Assembly (NCBI GenBank): GCA_003134765.1 | Contig: PLCM01000015.1 | Span: 127,421 to 191,420 of the forward strand | Source: Spartobacteria bacterium | GTDB taxonomy: Bacteria; Verrucomicrobiota; Verrucomicrobiia; Chthoniobacterales; UBA10450 | Length of the DNA: 64,000 nt | Direction of reading: 5' to 3' | In this document: positions 18,151 to 26,029 of the stretch, piece after piece | Position numbering within the stretch: position 1 is the first letter of the stretch | How the letters are laid out: each line of letters starts with the position of its first letter | The notes under the pieces: model-generated | Told to the model about the DNA's origin: nothing | The model's database searches: none | Seen by the model: the letters and a program-made list of their open reading frames with translations, nothing else | Made by a program: the position numbers and the translations under genes

Positions 18151-18917
18151 CCTACTGCCTTGGAATGCTCTGCCGCGCCGGGGCGGTGTTTCTGTCCGAT
18201 TCACGGACCAGCGCGGGGATGGACAACATCACGATGTGCAGCAAGATGCGGGTCTACGAAAAACCGGGTGACCGTGTGCTCTGCATTCTCAGCTCCGGGA
18301 ACCTTTCGCTGACGCAGGCGACGATCGCGTTAATCGACGAAGAACTGCACCTCGGAAAACAGGACCCGGGCCGCGAGCAACTGATGAACCGGCAGACGCT
18401 TTATGAGACGGTGCGCTACATCGGATCGAAGGTTCGCGAAGTCGAAAAGCGGGACCGGGAGGCACTCGAGGCGGACGGCTTCGATTTCAATATCCACCTT
18501 ATCGTCGGTGGCCAGATCGCCGGGTTCCCGCCGGAGGTGCACCTCGTGTATCCCCAGGGAAACAGCATTCACGCCACGCGCGATTGCCCGTTCCTCCAGA
18601 TCGGTGAACGCAAATATGGCAAACCGATCCTTGATCGCGGATTCACCTACGAGACGGGGCTCGCGGACGCGGTGAAGGTCGGCATCATTTCAATCGATTC
18701 AACGATGACCAGCAATGTCGCGGTCGGTCCGCCGATCGATATTCTTTGCTACGAAGCCGATTCGCTTCAGGCGCGATTGCGCGCTCATCTCGACGATGAC
18801 GATCCGTATCTGCAAACGATCAGCCAACGCTGGCAGGACGGCATCGTGAAGCTCGTGAACGAGATGCCGGCGCCCGATTTCAGCAAGCCTGCGCTCGGTT
18901 TCGCGACGGCGGCCTAG
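18147..18917 (+). CDS. Anbu proteasome-like peptidase
   Basis: Anbu is the ancestral-type beta-subunit homologue of proteasome and HslV. It starts MTYCLGMLCRAGAVFLSDSR, so removing Met would expose Thr as the N-terminal nucleophile, and it has no propeptide. TSAGMDNITMCSKM and the later NIHLIVGGQIAGFPPEVHLVYPQG also fit the family. The length is 256 residues. Anbu genes usually sit with a transglutaminase-like protease, an ATP-grasp protein and an alpha-E protein; here the neighbours are a membrane protein (overlapping by four bases) and trpF. Confidence 0.88.
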   Translation: MTYCLGMLCRAGAVFLSDSRTSAGMDNITMCSKMRVYEKPGDRVLCILSSGNLSLTQATIALIDEELHLGKQDPGREQLMNRQTLYETVRYIGSKVREVEKRDREALEADGFDFNIHLIVGGQIAGFPPEVHLVYPQGNSIHATRDCPFLQIGERKYGKPILDRGFTYETGLADAVKVGIISIDSTMTSNVAVGPPIDILCYEADSLQARLRAHLDDDDPYLQTISQRWQDGIVKLVNEMPAPDFSKPALGFATAA

Positions 18918-18939
18918 CGCCGGGGGCGGAGGGCAACCT

Positions 18940-19569
18940 ATGCTCCGCGTGAAAATCTGCGGCCTCACTCTCGCCGCGGACGCGGCCGCAGCCGTAGCGT
19001 TTGGCGCTAACGCGTTGGGGTTTAATTTTTTTCCGGGCAGTAAACGGTATCTCTCGACCGGTGTGGCCCGGGAATGGATCGCTGCCTTGCCAGGGGACAT
19101 CGAAAAGGTCGGGATTTTGGTGAATCCGAGCTGGGAGGAGGCGAACGCCATTGCGGCTCTTCCCGGTATCACGGCTCTGCAATTGCACGGATCTGAAACG
19201 CCTGAATTTTGCGGGCGATTGATGGATACAGGCGTTCGGTTCGAGAAGGCGGTGCCGGTGACCGGCCCCGATTCTGTGGCGAATTTGCCGGACTTTCTTA
19301 CGCGAACGGTGCTTTTGGATTCCGGTGGATTGGGAGAATTCGGAGGCACGGGTCGAACCTTCCCCTGGGAAATCGCGCGCGACTTTGTGCAGGCCAATCC
19401 GGATCTCCGTGTCATCCTCGCGGGCGGATTGACGCCTGAGAACGTCGCGGAAGCCGTCGCCCTGGTGGGGCCATTTGGCGTGGATGTGACCAGCGGGGTG
19501 GAGTCTTCGCCGGGGCGCAAGGATCACGGCCGGATGCGGGCATTCGTAGCCGCCGCGCGGGGCAGCTGA
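18940..19569 (+). CDS. trpF: Phosphoribosylanthranilate isomerase
   Basis: This is a tryptophan-pathway TIM barrel that isomerises phosphoribosylanthranilate to CdRP. The 209-residue product has the N-terminal VKICGLT motif with its catalytic Cys (residue 7). It also has GFNFFPGSKRYL, the second catalytic Asp in LLDSGG and the phosphate loop ILAGGLTPENV with DVTSGVE. No other trp gene is nearby, so the pathway is dispersed in this genome. Confidence 0.96.
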   Translation: MLRVKICGLTLAADAAAAVAFGANALGFNFFPGSKRYLSTGVAREWIAALPGDIEKVGILVNPSWEEANAIAALPGITALQLHGSETPEFCGRLMDTGVRFEKAVPVTGPDSVANLPDFLTRTVLLDSGGLGEFGGTGRTFPWEIARDFVQANPDLRVILAGGLTPENVAEAVALVGPFGVDVTSGVESSPGRKDHGRMRAFVAAARGS

Positions 19570-19666
19570 AGGGTATCCCTCGCCGGGGCGGGCCCGCAGC
19601 GACCGCGGGAGGGCTGGTCTGCTTCCTGCTTTTACGGCTGGTGCACTCTTCAACTTCACATCATCT

Positions 19667-21484
19667 ATGCCTAATCGCCTTAAAACCTTCCTCTGTGCCG
19701 GAGCGGCGTTGCTGACCGCTCTTACCGTCGGGAACGCGCAGACCATCTCGCCCTCGCCGGCGCCCAGTTCCAGCCCGGCAGAATCCACCCAGAAAGCTCC
19801 CTTGGCGGACACAAAGACCAAGCCGGCTACAGTGCCGCTTCCGACCGAACCTTCGACCAAGAGCGACAACCTTCTTCTCGTGCAGGCGTCGACCTCAAAC
19901 GCCGCCACATCACCCAGCGCTCCTAAAACCTCGACCACCACCACCACCACGACCGCCCCCGGCCCGGTGGAACCCGATAGCGTGACCGACAACGGTGGAG
20001 TCGGCGTTCGTGAATTTCAGGGTGACGACGTGGGCGCGGTTCTGCGCCTCCTCGCCCGCCAGGCGAAAATCAACATGGTGGTCAGTGAAGCGGTCACTGG
20101 CACCGTGACGATGCGCCTCGAAGATGTGACGGCGTTGCAAGCGGTCGCAATCATCGTGAAAGCCAAGGGCCTGTTCCTCGATAAAATCGACAACGTTTAC
20201 TACATCAAGACCGGTGCCGAACGCACCGCCGAGCCCACCGAAAGTGACAGCTTTCAATTCAGCTATGCCCGGGCGAAGGAAACCGCGCCGCTTATCGCCG
20301 CCCAGCTCTCCAGCAAAGACGCTCCTCAGGTGGACGAACGCACCAACACCATCTTTTTCCGCGAGACCCGCGGCAATATCGACAAAATCCGGCAGCTCCT
20401 GGCTCAAATCGATAAACCGACCAAACAGGTGATGATCGAGGCTCGCCTCGTCGAGGTGAATGCCAATCCGAAACAGGCCTACGGGATCAACTGGTCAGGG
20501 GTGATGGGCGGAACGGGCAGTGCGAAAACCGTGAAATACGGCGGTGGCTCTCTGGCCACAACGACCACAGGGGGCCCGGCGGCTACCGGCAGCGGGAGCA
20601 CGACCACTGGGACTTCGGTTACTACTTCGGATTTTGCTCACACGGTTAACAGTGCCTTCGGCAATCTCCTGGGCCAGGTCGCCATCCTGTCGATCCCGCA
20701 GATGTCCGTTACCTTGCAGGCGCTTAACGAAGATTCCGACGCGGAATTTCTCGCGAACCCTCGCATCGTGACGGCGGATAATATGCAGGCGAAGATCGAG
20801 ATCGTCCGCAACCAGCCGGTGCCGCAGCTTAATTTCAACGAGCAGACTGCCACTTCGGTCTTCGGAGGTTTCCAGGACAAGAAGTTCGGAAATACCCTCG
20901 TCGTCAAACCGCTCGTGAATAAGGACAACTTTATCACGCTGAGCGTGAAGCCGGAGATCAGCAACAAGGTGTTCGACCAGCCCTTTACCTTCGCCGGCGC
21001 CACCGTCACCAGTCCGGTCATCGACACCCGGTCACTTGATTCCAATGTGCTGATCAAGAGTGGTGATACCCTGGCGATCGGCGGATTGCTCCAGGACGAA
21101 CTGAGCAAAAACCGGACAAAGGTGCCGATCATGGGCGACATTCCCGTCCTCGGCTATTTGTTTCAGAGTCACGAAAACGCTCGGGTGAAACGCAACTTGT
21201 TAGTCTTCGTAACCCCGACGATTCTTGACCAGCATTACGGGACGGGTTTGGAGGATCAGGTCAGCGGCGTGCATCATTCGGGCGACGAATACGCGGACCC
21301 GAACGGATGGCGAAACAATGCCAAGGGAGCCGTACGGCTGGTGCCTACTTCAAATCGACAGGTTGCGGCGGATTATCCCAAGCCCGGAACACCGCCGTCG
21401 CCGGCCCGGACGGAATCGGAAACCAGCACGACGACCACGAAGTCGGTAGATTTCAAGACCTCCGCGAACGAGCGGGGATTTTAG
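19667..21484 (+). CDS. Secretin (type II/IV secretion outer-membrane channel family)
   Basis: A Sec signal peptide (FLCAGAALLTALTVGNAQ) is followed by a Ser/Thr/Pro-rich stretch to about residue 105. An STN/N0-like domain (VREFQGDDVGAVLRLLARQ) and a NolW-type N-domain (SFQFSYARAKETAPLIAAQL) come next. The secretin core has NPRIVTADNMQAKIEIVRNQPVPQ and the hallmark VPIMGDIPVLGYLF. Length is 605 residues. It stands alone, with no ATPase or pilin genes beside it, so PilQ, GspD or a lone homologue cannot be told apart. A terminator hairpin follows. Confidence 0.92.
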   Translation: MPNRLKTFLCAGAALLTALTVGNAQTISPSPAPSSSPAESTQKAPLADTKTKPATVPLPTEPSTKSDNLLLVQASTSNAATSPSAPKTSTTTTTTTAPGPVEPDSVTDNGGVGVREFQGDDVGAVLRLLARQAKINMVVSEAVTGTVTMRLEDVTALQAVAIIVKAKGLFLDKIDNVYYIKTGAERTAEPTESDSFQFSYARAKETAPLIAAQLSSKDAPQVDERTNTIFFRETRGNIDKIRQLLAQIDKPTKQVMIEARLVEVNANPKQAYGINWSGVMGGTGSAKTVKYGGGSLATTTTGGPAATGSGSTTTGTSVTTSDFAHTVNSAFGNLLGQVAILSIPQMSVTLQALNEDSDAEFLANPRIVTADNMQAKIEIVRNQPVPQLNFNEQTATSVFGGFQDKKFGNTLVVKPLVNKDNFITLSVKPEISNKVFDQPFTFAGATVTSPVIDTRSLDSNVLIKSGDTLAIGGLLQDELSKNRTKVPIMGDIPVLGYLFQSHENARVKRNLLVFVTPTILDQHYGTGLEDQVSGVHHSGDEYADPNGWRNNAKGAVRLVPTSNRQVAADYPKPGTPPSPARTESETSTTTTKSVDFKTSANERGF

Positions 21485-21507
21485 ACAACCAAAAGATGTG
21501 GGGTTGA

Positions 21508-21546
21508 GAGGGGGCGGATTCTCGCGAGAGGTCCGCCCTCTTTGTC
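21508..21546 (+). terminator. Terminator between convergent secretin and sigma factor genes
   Basis: A GC-rich stem (GAGGGGGCGGA against TCCGCCCTC) around TTCTCGCGAGAGG is followed by a T-rich run. The complement is also purine-rich on the other side, so it could serve the convergent minus-strand gene as well. Confidence 0.7.
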
Positions 21547-21592
21547 TTTTGGATCGTCTCCCGTGGTCGTGATCGAGGGAGGAGGCGATCGA

Positions 21593-22198
21593 TCACGACG
21601 AGAGATAGCGCTGCAGGCTCTGGCGCAACGCGGTGCGCGCGCGAAACAGCAGGCTTTTCACCGCCGAAACCGATTGGTCGAGCGCCTCCGCGATCTCCTC
21701 GTAGCTGAGTTCATCGTAGCGCCGCAGGATCACCGCCATGCGTTGGGCCTCAGGCAGGTTCGCGATGGCTGTGTCAACGGCTCGTTGCAATTCGCCCTCG
21801 AGGAGCGAAGCGTCCGGCGCGATCGCGTGGTCATCCTTGAGGGGGCGTTCTTCTTCGTCCGACTCCGATTGCAGCGGCACCTGCGGATGCCGCGAGCGGC
21901 GCCGTAATTCATTGAAAACGAGATTGCGCGTGATCTTCAGGAGCCAGGTGGTGAACTTCGCCCTCGGCACGTAGCGTTTCACGTTTTTCCAGACCCGCAC
22001 GAAGACCTGCTGCGCGATGTCCTCCGCGTCCGAATTGGTTCCCAGCATGCGGCCCACGGTTCCGATAACCAGCCGTTGGTGCCGCTCGACGAGCTGCTCG
22101 AAAGCGGCCGTGTCGCCCTCGCTGGCCAGGCCCATCAACCGAATATCTTCGGCGTCTTCGGGAGTGCGGCCTGGCGGGGCCGTTTCGTGATCGGGCAT
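21593..22198 (-). CDS. RNA polymerase sigma factor, ECF (sigma-70) family
   Basis: The 201-residue product has region 2 (AFEQLVERHQRLVIGTVGRM, DAEDIAQQVFVRVWKNVKRY, FTTWLLKITRNLVFNELRRR). Region 4 is LPEAQRMAVILRRYDELSYE then IAEALDQSVSAVKSLLFRAR. The ATG at 22196-22198 (MPDHETAPP) is preferred to an upstream in-frame codon at 22261. No anti-sigma factor gene is adjacent, so the signal is unknown. It is transcribed divergently from mqnE. Confidence 0.93.
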   Translation of the reverse strand: MPDHETAPPGRTPEDAEDIRLMGLASEGDTAAFEQLVERHQRLVIGTVGRMLGTNSDAEDIAQQVFVRVWKNVKRYVPRAKFTTWLLKITRNLVFNELRRRSRHPQVPLQSESDEEERPLKDDHAIAPDASLLEGELQRAVDTAIANLPEAQRMAVILRRYDELSYEEIAEALDQSVSAVKSLLFRARTALRQSLQRYLSS

Positions 22199-22333
22199 GT
22201 TAATGAAAAACGGAGGCGGTTCCGTCGTTAGGGATGAAAGCTTCAATTGTGACCGATTCAACCTTCATCCGTGCTTTCGGTTGCAAGCCAACACCAGCAT
22301 GTGCATCATGGATTCGAAATTTGCCGCCTCTCC

Positions 22334-23485
22334 GTGAACCTATCGCTCATTCCCGCTGATCTTCGACCGATTGCCGAAAGGGTCGAGAGCCGGCAGCGCC
22401 TTTCCGATGCCGAGGCGCTCCAATTATTCCGTTCCGACGACATCAATGCCCTGGGCGTCATCGCCAGCAGGGTGCGGGAGCAGAAAAACGGAAACGTCGC
22501 AACCTATATCCTGAATCGCTACATTAACTATTCCAATCTCTGCCTTCTCTCCTGCCAGTTCTGCGCGTTCGCGGCGAAGAAGCGGGACGCCCACGCGTTC
22601 GAACGCTCGATCGACGATATCGTGGCCGCGGTCGAAGAGTCGCTCTCATCTGGGATCACCGAGGTCCACATGGTGGGAGGCCTGCATCCCACGTTGAAGA
22701 AGGATTGGTATCTGGACTTGCTGCACCGTCTGCGTGCTCTCGATCCGCAGATCACCATCAAGGCATTCACGGCGATTGAAATTCGCCATCTCGCCCAGCG
22801 GATTTTTAAGTTGTCGATTGCCGACACGCTCGCGATTTTGCGCGACGCCGGCCTCGGAGCGCTCACCGGTGGCGGGGCCGAGATCTTCGACGCCCAGGTG
22901 CGCGACGAACTCTGCCGTGGCAAGGAAAGCGCCGAGGAATGGCTCGATGTCCACCGGACCTGGCACAAAATGGGGGGCCGGAGCACCTGCACGATGCTTT
23001 ACGGACATATCGAGACGCTCGAACAACGCGTCGATCACCTCCGCCAGCTTCGCGAATTGCAGGATGAGACCGGAGGGTTCACCGGTTTTGTCCCGTTCGC
23101 CTTTGAACCGCAGACCACCATTCTCGCGCACGTGAAGTCGGCCTCGGCCGTCGAGCAGCTACGGAGCCTGGCGGTGAGCCGCATCTATCTGGATAATTTC
23201 GATCACATCACGGCTTACTGGGTTTCGATGGGCTTGCCGCTCGCGCAGGTGTCCCTCAACTACGGCGTGGACGATTTGCACGGCACGATCATGGAGGAAA
23301 AAATCTTCCACATGGCCGGGGCCAAAACGCCGCAGGAACAAACGGTGGCAACGCTCGAAAACGTTATCTGCGAAGCCGGTCGAGACCCGGTCCAGAGGGA
23401 TAGCTTTTATCGGCATCTACCCCGGCAGCGTCCGACCGTCGCGCCGGCCACTCCCGCGGTCGAGTCCGAACTGGTTTGCGCCTGA
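22334..23485 (+). CDS. mqnE: Aminofutalosine synthase (radical SAM)
   Basis: MqnE joins SAM and the chorismate-derived enolpyruvyl benzoate to form aminofutalosine in the futalosine menaquinone pathway. The cluster motif CLLSCQFC binds a 4Fe-4S. Further blocks are ITEVHMVGGLHP, GGGAEIFDAQVRDELCRGKE and the C-terminal VSLNYGVDDLHGTIMEE. The frame is open to an ATG-like codon at 22271, but family similarity begins only near LIPADLRPIAERVESRQRL, so GTG at 22334 is favoured (383 residues). mqnA follows three bases after the stop. Confidence 0.92.
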   Translation: MNLSLIPADLRPIAERVESRQRLSDAEALQLFRSDDINALGVIASRVREQKNGNVATYILNRYINYSNLCLLSCQFCAFAAKKRDAHAFERSIDDIVAAVEESLSSGITEVHMVGGLHPTLKKDWYLDLLHRLRALDPQITIKAFTAIEIRHLAQRIFKLSIADTLAILRDAGLGALTGGGAEIFDAQVRDELCRGKESAEEWLDVHRTWHKMGGRSTCTMLYGHIETLEQRVDHLRQLRELQDETGGFTGFVPFAFEPQTTILAHVKSASAVEQLRSLAVSRIYLDNFDHITAYWVSMGLPLAQVSLNYGVDDLHGTIMEEKIFHMAGAKTPQEQTVATLENVICEAGRDPVQRDSFYRHLPRQRPTVAPATPAVESELVCA

Positions 23486-23488
23486 CGC

Positions 23489-24265
23489 GTGGCTGAAGGC
23501 GGGCTGTTACGGATCGGTTGCGTTAAGTATCTCAACGCCCGTCCTCTCATTCACGGGTGGCCGGGCGAAGTCGTATTCGACCACCCGAGCGTGCTCTGCG
23601 AACGGCTGGCTGCCGGGGCGCTTGACGTCGCGCTTGTCTCCAGTTTCGAATTTCTCCGCAACCCGGTCTACACGCTCGTCGACGGCATCTCGATTTCATC
23701 GCACGGCCCGGTCCATAGTGTTTTCGTTGCCCACAGCGGCGAACTGGCCGAGATCGAGGAAATCGAAGTCGATCCCGCGTCGCAAACGGGGATAAATCTC
23801 CTGCGTTGTCTCTTGGCCGAGATGGGTCTTGCGCCAAAGTTCGTCGTTCGGTCGCGCCTCATCCAGCGCGCGATTACACCAAGGCTCGCGAAATTCTTTA
23901 TTGGCGACCAGGCGATTCGCTTCCGGGACGAAAGCGAAAAAACATTTCAGTTTTGGGACCTGGGCGAGGAATGGCAAAAGCGGATTCAACTTCCCTTTGT
24001 CTATGCCCTCTGGCTCATCCGGCCGGAGGTTGGATCGCCCAAGGCGATCGCCGACAGTCTCCGGGCCTGCCGCGACAGCAACCTGCGCGAGCTCGATCCG
24101 CTCATCGCGACGGAACGCGAATTCAGCCCGGATTTTTGCCAATTTTATCTGCGCGAATGTTTGCGCTATCAATTTGGACAGCAGGAAAAAGAGGGCCTCT
24201 CGACGTTCCGAAAACTCTGTGAGAAGCACGGAATTTTGTGGCACGACTCCCGGCTGATCATCTGA
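23489..24265 (+). CDS. mqnA: Chorismate dehydratase
   Basis: MqnA dehydrates chorismate to 3-enolpyruvyl benzoate, the first step of the futalosine route and upstream of MqnE. The 258-residue product starts at a GTG. It shows RIGCVKYLNARPLIHG, ALDVALVSSFEFLRNP and IGDQAIRF, a periplasmic-binding-protein-like fold without a signal peptide. The mqnE-mqnA pairing supports both assignments. MqnD could look similar, but CVKYLNARPL is the MqnA N-terminus. Confidence 0.92.
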   Translation: MAEGGLLRIGCVKYLNARPLIHGWPGEVVFDHPSVLCERLAAGALDVALVSSFEFLRNPVYTLVDGISISSHGPVHSVFVAHSGELAEIEEIEVDPASQTGINLLRCLLAEMGLAPKFVVRSRLIQRAITPRLAKFFIGDQAIRFRDESEKTFQFWDLGEEWQKRIQLPFVYALWLIRPEVGSPKAIADSLRACRDSNLRELDPLIATEREFSPDFCQFYLRECLRYQFGQQEKEGLSTFRKLCEKHGILWHDSRLII

Positions 24266-24325
24266 CAGAGCGGGTCACCATTGGCTGCTCCTTGTCAGCC
24301 GAATCCTCCCCCAATAAACTACCCG

Positions 24326-26029
24326 GTGGAACGGCGTTGGATTGTTGCTCAAACAGGCGCGGAAGCGGCCAGGAACATTCCGTGGGATGAGATCTGCGGC
24401 CTTCCGTGTATTGCCGAGCTCTTGAAGCGGAAAGGATTCACCTGTTCCGATGAAGTCAATGCGTTCCTCGATCCGCGTTTGCGGTCTTTGGGCGATCCAT
24501 TTCTGCTGCCGAACATGGCGGCGGCAGTTGAGCGCGTCCTCCAGGCGATCGATCGCGCCGAACGTATCGTGCTGTTCGGCGACTACGATGTCGACGGTGT
24601 CACCTCGGTGGCGTTGCTCTCCGAGTTGCTGCGAAGCTACGGCGCCACGCCGGAGTTATTCCTGCCCTTGCGGATGGAGGAGGGTTACGGGCTGAGTCCC
24701 GAGAGCGTCGAGCGCTGTTGCGAACAGCATCAGCCCCAGTTGCTGATCGCGGTAGACTGCGGCACGTCGTCGCTCAACGAAATTGCGGCGCTCAAGGAAC
24801 GCGGCATCGATGTCATCGTTCTCGATCATCACGAGCCGAAGTCCGCCCTGCCGGATTGTGTGGCGGTGGTGAACCCGAAAGCGGAAACGGACTGTCCGTT
24901 CGACTATCTTTGCAGTGTCGGAATTGTCTTCAAGCTCTGCCACGCGTTGCTGAAGACGCGCCCGGCCCCCGGCTTTGACCTGAAGGCAAATCTCGATTTG
25001 GTCGCGCTCGGAACCGTGGCCGACATTGTGCCTTTGGAAAAAGAGAATCGCATTCTTGTCCAGCGGGGCATGCGAGCATTGGGCGCTTCGAAGCGGCCGG
25101 GCCTGCGGAAGTTGATGGAGGTAGCCGCGGTTCGGTCCCCGATCGCTGCCCAGGACATTGGGTTTCGTCTGGGGCCGCGTCTCAATGCGGCGGGGCGACT
25201 GGCCACGGCAGAGAAAGCATTACGGCTCCTGCTCACCGGGGATGAAAACGAAGCCGAAGAGCTGGCCGCGCTGCTTGATGCGCAAAACCGCGACCGACAG
25301 GCGGTCGAGCGAAAGATTTGTGACGAAGCCGAACGCACCCTGGAAAAAGATTTCGACCCCGTCCGTGACGCGGCGATCGTGCTCGGGTCGCGCGACTGGC
25401 ATCCGGGCGTGCTTGGCATCGTCGCCTCACGGCTCGCGCGAAAATATCATCGACCCACGATCCTGGTAGGCTTTGATTCCTCCGGGCTCGGAAGGGGGAG
25501 CGGTCGGAGCATCGCGGGCCTTTCTCTTGTCGAAGCTCTCGGCCATTGCGCCGCTTATCTTGAAAAATTTGGTGGCCACGAAATGGCAGCTGGCCTGGCC
25601 ATTCGCGAGAAAAATTTCACAGGATTCGCGGACGCGTTTCGACAAGCGTCGCGCGAGCGCCTGTCGGCTGAAGATCTGCAGCCGCGATTGCACCTCGACC
25701 ATGAGCTCACCTTTTCGCAGCTCAACGGCGACCTGCTCCGCTGGCACCAGGCACTCGAACCTTTCGGCAACGGCAATCTCCAGCCAATGTTTTTTGCCCG
25801 CGCCGTGGAACCGGCGGTCGAGCCCCAGGTCCTGAAGGAAAAGCATCTCGCCTTGCGCTTGCGCCAGCAGAGCCAGTTTCGGCGGGCAATCTTCTTTGAT
25901 GGCGCCCTGACGCCCCTGCCAAGGCCGCCATGGGACATCGCATTTCGCGTAAACGCGGATGAATACGAGGGCGAAACGCGGCTCCAAATTCAAATCGAAG
26001 CGCTGCGCGCTACAGTCCCCGTTGAATGA
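24326..26029 (+). CDS. recJ: Single-stranded-DNA-specific exonuclease RecJ
   Basis: RecJ is the 5'-3' ssDNA exonuclease of RecFOR recombination and repair. From the GTG at 24326 it is 567 residues. DHH-family motifs are present: VLFGDYDVDGVTS, AVDCGTSS, VLDHHEPKS and GTVADIVPL. The DHHA1 domain GGHEMAAGL is near residue 420. The frame is open upstream to a TTG at 24281 with no extra family sequence. Its stop overlaps the recG start (TGATTG/ATGA), so the two repair genes are coupled. Confidence 0.95.
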   Translation: MERRWIVAQTGAEAARNIPWDEICGLPCIAELLKRKGFTCSDEVNAFLDPRLRSLGDPFLLPNMAAAVERVLQAIDRAERIVLFGDYDVDGVTSVALLSELLRSYGATPELFLPLRMEEGYGLSPESVERCCEQHQPQLLIAVDCGTSSLNEIAALKERGIDVIVLDHHEPKSALPDCVAVVNPKAETDCPFDYLCSVGIVFKLCHALLKTRPAPGFDLKANLDLVALGTVADIVPLEKENRILVQRGMRALGASKRPGLRKLMEVAAVRSPIAAQDIGFRLGPRLNAAGRLATAEKALRLLLTGDENEAEELAALLDAQNRDRQAVERKICDEAERTLEKDFDPVRDAAIVLGSRDWHPGVLGIVASRLARKYHRPTILVGFDSSGLGRGSGRSIAGLSLVEALGHCAAYLEKFGGHEMAAGLAIREKNFTGFADAFRQASRERLSAEDLQPRLHLDHELTFSQLNGDLLRWHQALEPFGNGNLQPMFFARAVEPAVEPQVLKEKHLALRLRQQSQFRRAIFFDGALTPLPRPPWDIAFRVNADEYEGETRLQIQIEALRATVPVE

